Positions 8,125 to 16,413 of a stretch of DNA of 64,000 nt are shown one piece after another. Made by a program: the position numbers and the translations under genes. Origin of the DNA: Myxococcales bacterium. Its GTDB lineage: Bacteria > Myxococcota_A > Polyangia > Haliangiales > Haliangiaceae. Every line of letters starts with the position of its first letter. The stretch's first letter is position 1. A model generated the notes under the pieces. The model worked only from the letters and a program-made list of their open reading frames with translations. It searched no databases and was not told the DNA's origin. The stretch is from contig JAQBQE010000008.1 in NCBI GenBank assembly GCA_028287135.1, positions 67,155-131,154 of the forward strand, read 5' to 3'.

Positions 8125-8547
8125 TCAGAGGTTGAAGCCGAGCTGCACGGTCGGCACCGTTCCCGACGCGGGCACGGTCAGCGCCTGGGCCGGGACCGAC
8201 GCCAGGGTCTGCTGGTTCTGTCCGTCGCGCAGCGTGGCGGTGATCGCCCACCGCCCCGGCGCGAGCCCGAGCGTGCCGGGATTGAGGATGCACTGGAACG
8301 TGTGGTTGGTCGGGAGGCCATTCTCCGCCGTCGCAACCACGTCGATCTCGGTCGCGCCGACGGCCGCGCACGTTGTGGTCGCGCCCTGACGACGGATCGT
8401 CCAGTTGAACGTCGTCGTCTGCCCGCCACCGCTCGGTGCATCGGGGATGGCGATGCCGCCATCGTCTTCACCGCCGCACGCCGCGAGCATCGCGACGAGG
8501 ACGAACGGGCTGACGAAACGAAGGTGCGCGTGATTCTTGGTGCTCAT
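8125..8547 (-). CDS. Small exported lipoprotein of unknown function
   Basis: A 140-residue lipoprotein starting MSTKNHAHLRF after a GGAG ribosome site. The signal peptide (FVLVAMLAAC) gives a clear lipobox LAAC followed by a Gly/Glu/Asp-rich tether. The mature part is beta-rich (TTTFNWTIRR, WAITATLRDG, TVPTVQLGFNL) and has two further Cys residues (TTCAAVG and FQCILN) that may form a disulphide. It lies 11 bases after the propeller-like lipoprotein, so they are probably co-transcribed. No family was recognised. Confidence 0.7.
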   Translation of the reverse strand: MSTKNHAHLRFVSPFVLVAMLAACGGEDDGGIAIPDAPSGGGQTTTFNWTIRRQGATTTCAAVGATEIDVVATAENGLPTNHTFQCILNPGTLGLAPGRWAITATLRDGQNQQTLASVPAQALTVPASGTVPTVQLGFNL

Positions 8548-8557
8548 CTCGATCTCC

Positions 8558-9940
8558 TCACGGGTGATAGCGCAGCAGCAGGCCGAGGTCACCACCGGCC
8601 CAGACATCCCCGGTGCTGGTGGCCCACAGGGCGTTGATCGTTCGCGTCGTGCCGCTGACCTCGGGCGTCCATGCGCCGGCGCCGACCTTCTTGAGGATCG
8701 TGCCGCCGGTGCCCGCTGCCCACAGCGTCGAGCCGGAGCCCGTGATCGCGAGCAGCTGCTGGGTCACGCCGCTCGGCGAGATCGTCCAGTCGGTCCCGTT
8801 GTAGTGGAGGATCGTGCCGCCATCGCCGACCGCCCACACGTCGTTCGCCGCGACAGCGTGCACCGCGCGCAGATAGTTCTGCGTCGGGAACGTACGATTC
8901 ACCGTCCAGCTGATCCCGTTGTACGAGGCGACCAGCGGACCGGCGGGAAGATCGGTCACGCTGCCGTTGCCGACCGCCGCGCCGACGGCCCACACGGAAT
9001 TCGACGCGGCCGCCGAGACGCCGAGCAGGTGCCAGCCGAGATCGAACGTCCCGCCGAAGCTGAGGTCCGTCCACGCGCCGCCGTCCCAGTGACTCGCGCT
9101 TGCTCGCGCCCCGCTGCCCGAGCCGAACTGACCGACCACCCAGATGTCCGTCGAGGAGATCGCGTGCATCGAGGTCCAGGTCCGGCTCGACATCGTCGGC
9201 ACGACGAACGAGCTGCCACTTGGCTTGAGCAGCGCGCCACTCGAGGCCGCGAGCCACATCGACGCCCCCGAACCGGCACCGCCGCGAAGTGCGTAGGCTC
9301 CGGCGGCAACGGACTTCCAGCTCGTGCCGTCGAACCGCAGGAGCTTGCCCTCGGTGTTGCTCGCCGCGGCCGCCAGCACCTCGGTGCCAGTGCCCCACAG
9401 ATCACGCACCATCAGATCGTCAGCGAGCGTGCCGCCGACCGCCCGGCACCAGCCCGACGAGCTGCACAGGATCTCGTCGCACAGCCCGTAGCTATGTGCA
9501 CCGCACACGCCCGCGCTACAGGTTCCACAATCCGGGTTGCGGGTGATGCCGCACGAATCGACGACGGTGGTCGTGCCGCACTCGGTGAGCGCGGCCTGCG
9601 CGCACAGCGCCGCGTCGGTCTCCGGGACGCACTCCGCGGGGGCCGCGCATCGATTCGGGATCCCGGCGCCCTCGCAGATCGCCGGCAACGTGCAGCTACA
9701 GTCGATCGTGCCGCCGCAGTCATCGTCAAGCGTGCCGCACTGGTTCGCGCCGCACGTCTTCGGCACGCATGCGGGTGCGTCCGGCCCGACGGTGACCTCG
9801 CAGATTCCGCCCGCGTTGCACAGGTAGCCGTCGAGGCAATCCGCCTGGACCGCGCACTGATTCTTGGTCGAGCCCTTGTCGAGTCCACATCCGATCGCGA
9901 CCAGGCTCACGACCCACAGGCAAAGCTTCGCGTTCATCAT
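8558..9940 (-). CDS. Lipoprotein with Cys-rich N-terminus and propeller-like repeats
   Basis: A 460-residue lipoprotein with signal VVSLVAIGC. Residues 25-165 are Cys-rich (NQCAVQADC, YLCNAGGICE, DDDCGGTIDCSC), resembling the disulphide-stabilised tethers common in myxobacterial lipoproteins. The remainder has repeated motifs of the type DVWAVGDGGTILHYNGTDW and STLWAAGTGGTILKK, at least five copies, typical of surface beta-propeller folds. It ends STGDVWAGGDLGLLLRY. A GGAGG-like site precedes the double ATG. It probably binds ligands or displays on the cell surface; no catalytic motif is seen. Confidence 0.75.
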   Translation of the reverse strand: MMNAKLCLWVVSLVAIGCGLDKGSTKNQCAVQADCLDGYLCNAGGICEVTVGPDAPACVPKTCGANQCGTLDDDCGGTIDCSCTLPAICEGAGIPNRCAAPAECVPETDAALCAQAALTECGTTTVVDSCGITRNPDCGTCSAGVCGAHSYGLCDEILCSSSGWCRAVGGTLADDLMVRDLWGTGTEVLAAAASNTEGKLLRFDGTSWKSVAAGAYALRGGAGSGASMWLAASSGALLKPSGSSFVVPTMSSRTWTSMHAISSTDIWVVGQFGSGSGARASASHWDGGAWTDLSFGGTFDLGWHLLGVSAAASNSVWAVGAAVGNGSVTDLPAGPLVASYNGISWTVNRTFPTQNYLRAVHAVAANDVWAVGDGGTILHYNGTDWTISPSGVTQQLLAITGSGSTLWAAGTGGTILKKVGAGAWTPEVSGTTRTINALWATSTGDVWAGGDLGLLLRYHP

Positions 9941-9992
9941 CTCGTCCTCCGACAGCTCCTACGGTCGTGCTGCGATGTTCGGCCGCACAAAG

Positions 9993-11603
9993 TCACCACC
10001 GCGCTCCGAGCGACAGCGAATACATGCCGCCACCGTCGGCCTCGACGCGCGGGACCACCTGCACCGTCGACCGTGGCCACAGCCACCACGCTGCCGCGCC
10101 CGCGACGATCGCCACCGCGCCCGACGTGAGCGCGATCGGGAGATAGCGGTCGTAGCGCACCTGCGCATCGTGGGCCGGCCTCTGCAGCGTCGTCGCGGTG
10201 AAGTCGCTGTGGGCCTGATACGCGAGGAAGCCGGTGGTCAGCGCGGTCGCCGCTCCGACCCCACCGATCACGCCGGTACCGATCGCGATCCGCTTGCGGA
10301 TCCGGCGGTGGTCGGTCCGGACGAGCGCGCTCGAGCTGCGCTCCGGAAACCGAACGCCCACCGCGCCGATGCTGTCGACGAAGCCCTGGTAGTACGCCCG
10401 GCCATAGCCCGACGAGAACAGCGCGGTCTGGTACGCGACCTCGATGCTGCCGCGGCTCGCGATCTGGCGATCTCGCAACGTCAGCTTGTCGAGGCTGACC
10501 GCGCCTCGCGCCGGCAACACCGCCTCGTGCGCGGCGGTGCGCAGGAACACGGTGGTCGCTTCGGGCACCGCGAGCACGATCGAGGCTCCCTCGTCGAGGT
10601 GGGCGTCGAGGTAGCGCTGACCGTTCTCGAGCTCGAGATAGAAGTGGCCGAGCGCCGCCGCCTTGCCGCGGATCATCCGCATGCCGGCGATCCCCGACAG
10701 TGTCAGCAGGGGCGCGTTCTGGTTCGATGCGGGCGGCCGTGCAATCACCTGCGGGATCGCGCGCGGATCCTTGATGTCGCGATTCGCCGCGGCGACGAAC
10801 GCCTGGATCTCGGTGTACTCGACGACGAGGTCCCCGTTGACGTCGGCGGCGCCCTGGAGTCCCGACAGCAGCTCGTGCGTGAATACGCCCGATTCGATCG
10901 TCGACCACTCGTGGGCTTCCTGGCCGAGCGTGGTCGCGAGGATCACGCCGATCTGCGGATACCGCGCGAGCGGGGTCGCCTGCAGGATCGGCTCGACCTC
11001 GGCGGAGATCGTCGGCGTGGACGTCGCATCCGCCTCGCGTGCGAAGAAGCCGCCGCCGCGCACGCCGACCACGCCACCCGCGTGACACGCGTCGACGATC
11101 AGGTGAGTGAACGTCGTCGGCATCCGCGCGAGCACGTCCTCGTACAGCGTGGTCTGGGTCAGCGCTCCATCGAGCAAGGCAAGGAACGCATGCCCGCGAT
11201 CGTCGCGCGCACCGTGACCGCTGAACACGAAGTACAGCACCGGACGATCGCCGCGCTGGCGATCGCGCGTCATCTTGGCCCGCAGATCCTCGACGACGCG
11301 GTGCAGGTTATCGACCGTCGGCGGCTGCGCGTGGGCGGCGAGCCCCGGATAGCGGCGCTGCGTCTGGGTATCGAGAACGACGAGCAGGTGGGTCTCGGCG
11401 ATCCGCGAGAACAGCTGGTGATAGCGCACCGCATCGTCGTCGGCGTAGCGCAGCGGTCGCAGCGTCTCCGACGTGCCCGCGCGAGGCGGCTCGTTGTTGC
11501 CGATCACGATCGCGTACGCGACCTGCTTGCCGTCCGCGGCGGCCGGGCGAGCGCCGAGCATCATCAGGCAGACGACGACGATGACGTTGCGCGGCAGTCT
11601 CAT
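9993..11603 (-). CDS. Exported caspase-family (peptidase C14) protein with C-terminal membrane segments
   Basis: A 536-residue protein with an N-terminal signal or anchor (residues 6-23) and a caspase-like domain. VAYAIVIGNNEP is the typical first strand, the catalytic His lies in YFVFSGHGARDD (about 130) and the Cys in LIVDACHAGG (about 173). Later regions hold NGDLVVEYTEIQAFV, an EF-hand-like acidic loop, and two hydrophobic segments near 435-460 and 490-513 that could be membrane helices. The ATG overlaps the stop of the preceding one-TM gene (ATGA). Together with the ECF sigma factor this looks like a regulated proteolysis module. Arg/Lys cleavage specificity, typical of metacaspase-like proteins, is a guess. 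Confidence 0.8.
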   Translation of the reverse strand: MRLPRNVIVVVCLMMLGARPAAADGKQVAYAIVIGNNEPPRAGTSETLRPLRYADDDAVRYHQLFSRIAETHLLVVLDTQTQRRYPGLAAHAQPPTVDNLHRVVEDLRAKMTRDRQRGDRPVLYFVFSGHGARDDRGHAFLALLDGALTQTTLYEDVLARMPTTFTHLIVDACHAGGVVGVRGGGFFAREADATSTPTISAEVEPILQATPLARYPQIGVILATTLGQEAHEWSTIESGVFTHELLSGLQGAADVNGDLVVEYTEIQAFVAAANRDIKDPRAIPQVIARPPASNQNAPLLTLSGIAGMRMIRGKAAALGHFYLELENGQRYLDAHLDEGASIVLAVPEATTVFLRTAAHEAVLPARGAVSLDKLTLRDRQIASRGSIEVAYQTALFSSGYGRAYYQGFVDSIGAVGVRFPERSSSALVRTDHRRIRKRIAIGTGVIGGVGAATALTTGFLAYQAHSDFTATTLQRPAHDAQVRYDRYLPIALTSGAVAIVAGAAAWWLWPRSTVQVVPRVEADGGGMYSLSLGARW

Positions 11604-12205
11604 CGGACCACCAGCTCGTGCACGACGACCTGGGTCCCGGGCCCCACCGACAGCGTGGTCTCGTCGAACGCTGCCCGGATCATCTCGCGCGTCAGCGGCT
11701 CGCGCGAGAACACGCCATGCACGCGATAGACACCCGCCGGGTGGTCCGCTCCGAGGACGATGCTGCGATCGAGCACGCCGTCCTGCGGCTGTGTGACGAG
11801 GTCCACGCTCGCGTCCTGGCCCTGGTCCGGGAAGTACCAGAGCACGGTGCCATCGGGTCGCTTGCTGAACGCCGCGAAGTAGCGATAGCCCGACGTCCCG
11901 TGGAGATCGAACAGGATCTTGTGACCGCGCTCGCAGCCGCCCGCGCAGGACGGCTGGAACACGGCGAACGGCTGACCACCTCCGCGCGCGGCAAGCTCGG
12001 AGGTCGGCGCGGTCGAACGCCACGGCGCGAGCACCACGATCGCGATCGTCAGCGCCACCGCCGGGACGAATCCCATCCACCAGCGCACACGGCTCCTCGG
12101 TGGCGACACCCCGGCGAGCACCGACGCCAGGATGTCGTCCTTCTCCACCTGCGAGAGACGATCTCGGCCGGCCAGCAGCCGTGGGATCACAGGGTCGACA
12201 CTCAC
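11600..12205 (-). CDS. Single-pass membrane protein, candidate anti-sigma or sensor partner
   Basis: 201 residues from a GTG start. The cytoplasmic N-terminus is about 42 residues (PRLLAGRDRLSQVEKDDILASVL), followed by one hydrophobic helix (WMGFVPAVALTIAIVVLAPW, about 43-62) and an extracytoplasmic beta-rich domain with a CAGGC pair near 103-107. This topology and the position between an ECF sigma gene and the caspase gene resemble anti-sigma factors or the DUF4384-like partners seen in myxobacteria. However, there is no HxxxCxxC zinc motif in the N-terminus. The stop overlaps the caspase start (ATGA). The anti-sigma role is inference. Confidence 0.65.
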   Translation of the reverse strand: MSVDPVIPRLLAGRDRLSQVEKDDILASVLAGVSPPRSRVRWWMGFVPAVALTIAIVVLAPWRSTAPTSELAARGGGQPFAVFQPSCAGGCERGHKILFDLHGTSGYRYFAAFSKRPDGTVLWYFPDQGQDASVDLVTQPQDGVLDRSIVLGADHPAGVYRVHGVFSREPLTREMIRAAFDETTLSVGPGTQVVVHELVVR

Positions 12206-12353
12206 GAGACGGCCCCCGCGTATCCCGCGCTGAACAGGCGATCAAGCGTGAAGTTCCGGCAGCCCATGACTGCTCCTACGGGGCGGGGCCCGATCTCGGC
12301 CGCTCGATCGGAGGCGCCGGAGATCTGTCGTCATCTCAGTCACTTGCGAGGCA

Positions 12354-12378
12354 GAAAATGGGGTCAGACCCCATTTTC
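12354..12378. repeat. Perfect 25-base palindrome between sigma and partner genes
   Basis: Two 12-base arms (GAAAATGGGGTC and GACCCCATTTTC) flank one central A. It sits 17 bases past the stop of the ECF sigma gene and about 150 bases before the next start, so it may be a terminator or attenuator hairpin or a binding site. There is no strong T-run after it. No second copy was seen in this window. Confidence 0.75.
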
Positions 12379-12394
12379 CGGCAGCGACGCGCGA

Positions 12395-13027
12395 TCAGTC
12401 GAGCAGACCGCGCTGCTTCAGCCACGACCGCAGGCTGTGCTGCACGCGATCCTCGACGGTGCGCACGCGCCGCCGGCTGCACGCCATCTTCACCGCGACG
12501 TCGTCCTGTGACAGCGCGTCCTCGAACCGGAGGGTCACGAGCTGCCGGCTCTCGGCATCGAGCGTGGCCACGTACTCCTTCGCGGCGGCGAGCAAGGTCG
12601 TCCAGTGCAGATCGGGCGTCTCCTCGCGCTGGAGAAATTCCGCGTTCCCAGCGAGGATCTCCTCGAGATCGCCGACGCCGACGTCATCGAGCTCGACGCC
12701 GCGCGCCGCCCGTTGCTCGAGCCGGTAGCGATCGATCATCAAGTTCTTGGTGATCCGCAGCAGGTACGGTCGATACGGTTGCAGGCCGTCGTACGCCGTG
12801 CGCGCCTTCTCGGAGAACGCCTTGGCGAACGTCTCCTGGACGAGCTCGCGCTCGCCATCGCGACCAGCGCCGCGCACGTAGACGTGTCCGCTGCTCTCCA
12901 TCGTGAATCCGCGGCGCGCGAGGGTCGCGACCTCGTCGACGTAGCGGGTGTAGACCGCCGCCAGCGCCTCGCGATCGCCGCGCCGGAAGCGGTCGAGCAG
13001 CGCGCGGTCGTTCGCGAACATCGGCAT
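12395..13027 (-). CDS. RNA polymerase sigma-70 family (ECF-type) sigma factor
   Basis: A 210-residue protein with both ECF regions. Region 2 includes ALLDRFRRGDREALAAVY, ELVQETFAKAF, then YLLRITKNLMIDRYR, the canonical region 2.4-like segment. Region 4 includes DAESRQLVTLRF, then EDALSQDDVAVKMACSRRRV, a helix-turn-helix for -35 recognition. A Gly-rich insert (SSGHVYVRGAGRDGERE) lies inside region 2 and is unusual. The ATG is three bases after the stop of the M16 peptidase gene, so both are probably on one transcript. It is followed by a one-TM protein and a caspase-family protein, which suggests that the module responds to an envelope signal. Confidence 0.85.
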   Translation of the reverse strand: MPMFANDRALLDRFRRGDREALAAVYTRYVDEVATLARRGFTMESSGHVYVRGAGRDGERELVQETFAKAFSEKARTAYDGLQPYRPYLLRITKNLMIDRYRLEQRAARGVELDDVGVGDLEEILAGNAEFLQREETPDLHWTTLLAAAKEYVATLDAESRQLVTLRFEDALSQDDVAVKMACSRRRVRTVEDRVQHSLRSWLKQRGLLD

Positions 13028-13029
13028 CC

Positions 13030-16000
13030 TTACATACGGTACCCGAGACCCAGCGTGAGCGACGCATACGACTCATCCGCGAGAGGCTGTCCCTCGAGCC
13101 GGAGGTAGATCGCGAGCCGATGCTGGTCGAACGCGGCGAGGTCGACCGCGCCCTCGAGCCCCAGGGTGAAGGCTCGCCGCCAGACCGCTGTCCCGTCGTC
13201 GGTCACCCGGTCGTAGTGAACACCGAGAAGCACCGCGCCGTGGAGTCGGTCATACCCGCTCGCCTGCAAGAACCCAGCAATGCTGACGGGCATCACCTCG
13301 AGGGGAGCCGGGTCAAAGACATATTCGCCAAGCCGCCCCCTGTTATAGGTGCCGCTGACCTTCCCGATCGAGAGCTGCAGTCCGAGTGACGAGGTCCGCT
13401 GCAAGCGGTAACCGACATGGCCAGCGAGGTCGAACCCGGTCACGCCTCGTTCGCCGAGCGATGCGTACGAGTACCCCGGCGTGAGCTGCAGCGTCAGGCG
13501 CGACGGCGGTCCTTGCTCGGTCAGGCTGTCCTCGAGGTCCGACGTGTAGAGCGGCGCAGCCGGCGAGCTGTCGTCGGTGAGCGCGGCCGCGGTCTCCTTG
13601 CGATCGTTCTCGCTGGGATCCGCCTTGACGTAGGTAGGTGTCCGGCCGAGCACCGCGAACGCATGGTCGATCTCGGTGAGCGGCCCCCGCATCAGCACCA
13701 CCGCCCGCGACAGGTCGAGCTCCGCGAGCGTAGGCGTCATGTGCTCGATGGTGAGGCGTTGAACCGCCGCAGCGGTCTCGAGCGCTGACATCGGAGGCCG
13801 CCCCAGCTCGATGTCACGAGCCACCTGCGCGGCGATCTCGGCAGCACTTCCCGAGATCGAAGCGAGATGAAGCAGTACCTGCTTTCGTGCGGACACGAAC
13901 GAACGTGCCGCTGCGTCCTTGTCGGTGCGCAAGCGCTCGAGCCGCGTGCGAAGCAGCGCGACCGCATCGTGGGCGCGCGCTGCGTCCACGGCGCCTCCGA
14001 TCAGGTAGTTCGTGGCCAGCCGTTGCTCCGCCAGCTGCGCGCTCAGCCCATAGCTCGCACCGAGCTCGTGACGCACGTCGTCGACGATCCGCTGGAGCAT
14101 GGCGGCTGCGACGAGCTGCTCGGCACGACGGTCCTCCGTTGCGGGAACTGCGATCTGCAGGTGGACCTGCGTCCTCGGCTCCACCAGGGCGAGCGAAGCC
14201 GGCTGGAACGACGCACGTTGCGAGCTCCGTGGTTCCGCATGCCCCGTCCAATCCGAGAACAGGTAGTCGATCCAGCGATCGGCGAGTGCGGCGTCGAAGC
14301 CACCCGCGATCACCAGCGTGGCGTTATCGGGCGCGTAATGCGCCGCGCGGAACCTGCGAGCGTCCTCGGAGCTCAAGGTCTCGCTCGCGTGGCGAACGAG
14401 GCCCGCGTGCACGTAGGGGTGAGCGCCGAACAGCGCGGCTCGCCACGCGTCGGTCAGCGCGCCTTCGTCCGTCGACTTCTTGGACTCCTGTCGTAACGCC
14501 ATCACGGCAGCGGCGGCACCGCCGTCGTACCGGCCCTCGCGGATCCAGCGGCGGAGACCGGCGAGCAGATAATCGAGGTGCATGTCGAGGCCATGCGCAG
14601 CAAACGCCGTGTGGTCGGTGCCGACGTCGACAAGGCTCGTGCCACCGGCCGCTGCGAATCCCAGCAGGTCATTCAAGAACCTGAGATCCCACGCGAGCGC
14701 ATGCGCCGCGACGAGCGCGACACCTCGTTTGGCCGCAGGCTCGTCGGCGGTACCGGTGCCGAACACCAGCCGCATGTCGACGGTGGGAACACTGGTCAAC
14801 GGCAGCAGCACGACCTTGAGCCCGTTCGGCAGGACGCGGGTCCGCATCAAGCCCGAGCCAGGCGTGGCGAGCGTGGTCGTCAACGGACGGAGCGCTTCGT
14901 CGGGATCCGGCGAATCGCGACGCTGGCCGAGATCGTGGATCGCGGCCTGGAGCCGCACGGCCGTACCGGACTTCTTGCGCTCGCGGGGCTCGAGCACCAC
15001 CACGGTCGCACGATCGTTGCCGAGGACCTCGCGTGCGATCTGGGCGGCCTCGGATGCTGTCATCTCGCGCAGTGCGGCGATCTCGGCTCCGACCGCGACA
15101 CTCGGGTCCCGTCCCGCGAGCACGTAGGCAGCGAGCCGCGTGTCGCGATCTCCACCCTCCTCGAGGGTCGCGAACAGATCATAGATCGCCGTCTGCTGGA
15201 TCTGGTCGAACAGGATCTTGCCCATCGGCGAGCGGTCACGGAACGCGTTCGGAACACTCCCGATGCCACGCGTGGCTGCTTCACGGACGCTGTCGAGGGT
15301 CTCGTCGGTGCTCGGCAGTACGAGCACGCCGATCATCGCGGCGCGACCCTCGCCGAGCTCGATCGGCAGCACGCGGCCGAGCACCTCCCCGTCGATCGCG
15401 GCACGCGTCTGCGCCGCGATCGCGCGCACCTTGGCCCGGAGCTCCGGATCGGGCGGCAGCGGCCACGCGATCAGCAGCGCCTCGTCGTCCATCGGCACGG
15501 ATGCCTCGAGCTGCCGTGCCTTGGCCTCGACGGCCGGTGCAGGCGATGGAGGCGTCACGGCGCGCTTCGCCACCCGAGCGATGAACCGAGCCAGAGCGCC
15601 CTCCGCGCGTTGCGCAGTGAGAGCGCCGGAGATCACGAGCACCGCATTTCGCGGCCCGTAGTGAGCATCCGCGAACGCGCACGCCTGGTCGCGGCTGATC
15701 CCGCCGACGGTCGTCACGTCTCCGGCGATGTATCGCTGATACGGATGCCCGGCGGGGTACAGGCCCTTGTAGATCGCGGACAGGATCTCGGTCGCGCCGT
15801 CGCGCTGCCTCAGCTCGTTGATCACGACCTCCCGCTCGCGGACGAACACCGAGTCCGTGATCGTCGTGCAGCGGAATCCGAGGCGTACAGCTTCGATCGA
15901 GAGCACTTCCTCGAGATGCGAGACGTCCGTTCGTTGCACGTAGGTCGTCGCGTCGAACGTCGTGCTCGCATTGAAGTGCGTTGCGATGCCCTCGAGGCGG

Positions 16001-16302
16001 GCAAACAGGGACTGGTTACCCAGCACCTGCTGGAACATCAGGTGCTCGACGAGGTGCGCGACTCCCTCCTGTCCCGCCGGGTCATCGATCGAGCCAACCT
16101 GGTACCGCATCGTGACCTGGACCTCGGAGGCCCGCGGATCCTGGACGAGAACGACGCGCAGACCATTGGCGAGCTCCACGCTGGAGATCGCGAGCTTCAC
16201 GTTGGTCGTTCGCGGTGGCGCCGGTGGCGGGTGCGAACCGAGCGCGCAGGCACAGAGCGCCACCATGCACAGCACCGACCAGGCACAGACCTTGGACTTC
16301 AC
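13030..16302 (-). CDS. M16 (pitrilysin-type) zinc metallopeptidase with C-terminal beta-rich domain
   Basis: A 1090-residue exported protein whose Cys-rich signal (MVALCACAL) may be lipid-modified. The first M16 domain has the inverted zinc motif HLVEH at about 83-87 and the third ligand Glu at about 163 (VVINELRQR), 76 residues later, as expected. A second M16-like half starts near residue 490 (RTRVLPNGLKVVLLPL) and lacks HxxEH, as in normal two-half enzymes. After about residue 960 the sequence alternates aromatic and Gly residues (GYSYASLGERGVTGFDLAG, GYRLQRTSSLGLQL), suggesting an added beta-barrel-like domain. GTG start, with TAGAGT six bases upstream. It is probably first in the unit with the sigma gene. 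Confidence 0.85.
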   Translation of the reverse strand: MKSKVCAWSVLCMVALCACALGSHPPPAPPRTTNVKLAISSVELANGLRVVLVQDPRASEVQVTMRYQVGSIDDPAGQEGVAHLVEHLMFQQVLGNQSLFARLEGIATHFNASTTFDATTYVQRTDVSHLEEVLSIEAVRLGFRCTTITDSVFVREREVVINELRQRDGATEILSAIYKGLYPAGHPYQRYIAGDVTTVGGISRDQACAFADAHYGPRNAVLVISGALTAQRAEGALARFIARVAKRAVTPPSPAPAVEAKARQLEASVPMDDEALLIAWPLPPDPELRAKVRAIAAQTRAAIDGEVLGRVLPIELGEGRAAMIGVLVLPSTDETLDSVREAATRGIGSVPNAFRDRSPMGKILFDQIQQTAIYDLFATLEEGGDRDTRLAAYVLAGRDPSVAVGAEIAALREMTASEAAQIAREVLGNDRATVVVLEPRERKKSGTAVRLQAAIHDLGQRRDSPDPDEALRPLTTTLATPGSGLMRTRVLPNGLKVVLLPLTSVPTVDMRLVFGTGTADEPAAKRGVALVAAHALAWDLRFLNDLLGFAAAGGTSLVDVGTDHTAFAAHGLDMHLDYLLAGLRRWIREGRYDGGAAAAVMALRQESKKSTDEGALTDAWRAALFGAHPYVHAGLVRHASETLSSEDARRFRAAHYAPDNATLVIAGGFDAALADRWIDYLFSDWTGHAEPRSSQRASFQPASLALVEPRTQVHLQIAVPATEDRRAEQLVAAAMLQRIVDDVRHELGASYGLSAQLAEQRLATNYLIGGAVDAARAHDAVALLRTRLERLRTDKDAAARSFVSARKQVLLHLASISGSAAEIAAQVARDIELGRPPMSALETAAAVQRLTIEHMTPTLAELDLSRAVVLMRGPLTEIDHAFAVLGRTPTYVKADPSENDRKETAAALTDDSSPAAPLYTSDLEDSLTEQGPPSRLTLQLTPGYSYASLGERGVTGFDLAGHVGYRLQRTSSLGLQLSIGKVSGTYNRGRLGEYVFDPAPLEVMPVSIAGFLQASGYDRLHGAVLLGVHYDRVTDDGTAVWRRAFTLGLEGAVDLAAFDQHRLAIYLRLEGQPLADESYASLTLGLGYRM

Positions 16303-16308
16303 CGCGCC

Positions 16309-16314
16309 ACTCTA
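16309..16314 (-). promoter_or_regulatory. Predicted -10 element of M16-sigma unit (TAGAGT)
   Basis: On the minus strand TAGAGT ends six bases before the GTG at 16302, with no Shine-Dalgarno sequence. This points to a leaderless transcript. Confidence 0.45.
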
Positions 16315-16401
16315 TCTCGCCGCACGGCGCCGACACGATCACGGTCGCGTCCGATCCGAACGCTCGCGCTCCACCTGGCGCTTTTTGCGCCAGGGATCCT
16401 G

Positions 16402-16407
16402 TACACC
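16402..16407 (+). promoter_or_regulatory. Predicted -10 element (TACACC) before 16414 gene
   Basis: TACACC is followed by six bases and the ATG at 16414. It lies in the 111-base divergent spacer shared with the M16 gene. Confidence 0.35.
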
Positions 16408-16413
16408 GTCGCG

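Noticed and set aside
14578-16413. Long plus-strand frame in front of the 16414 gene
   Set aside because: It is antisense to the M16 peptidase gene and has Arg/His-rich composition typical of a shadow frame; the signal peptide begins at 16414.
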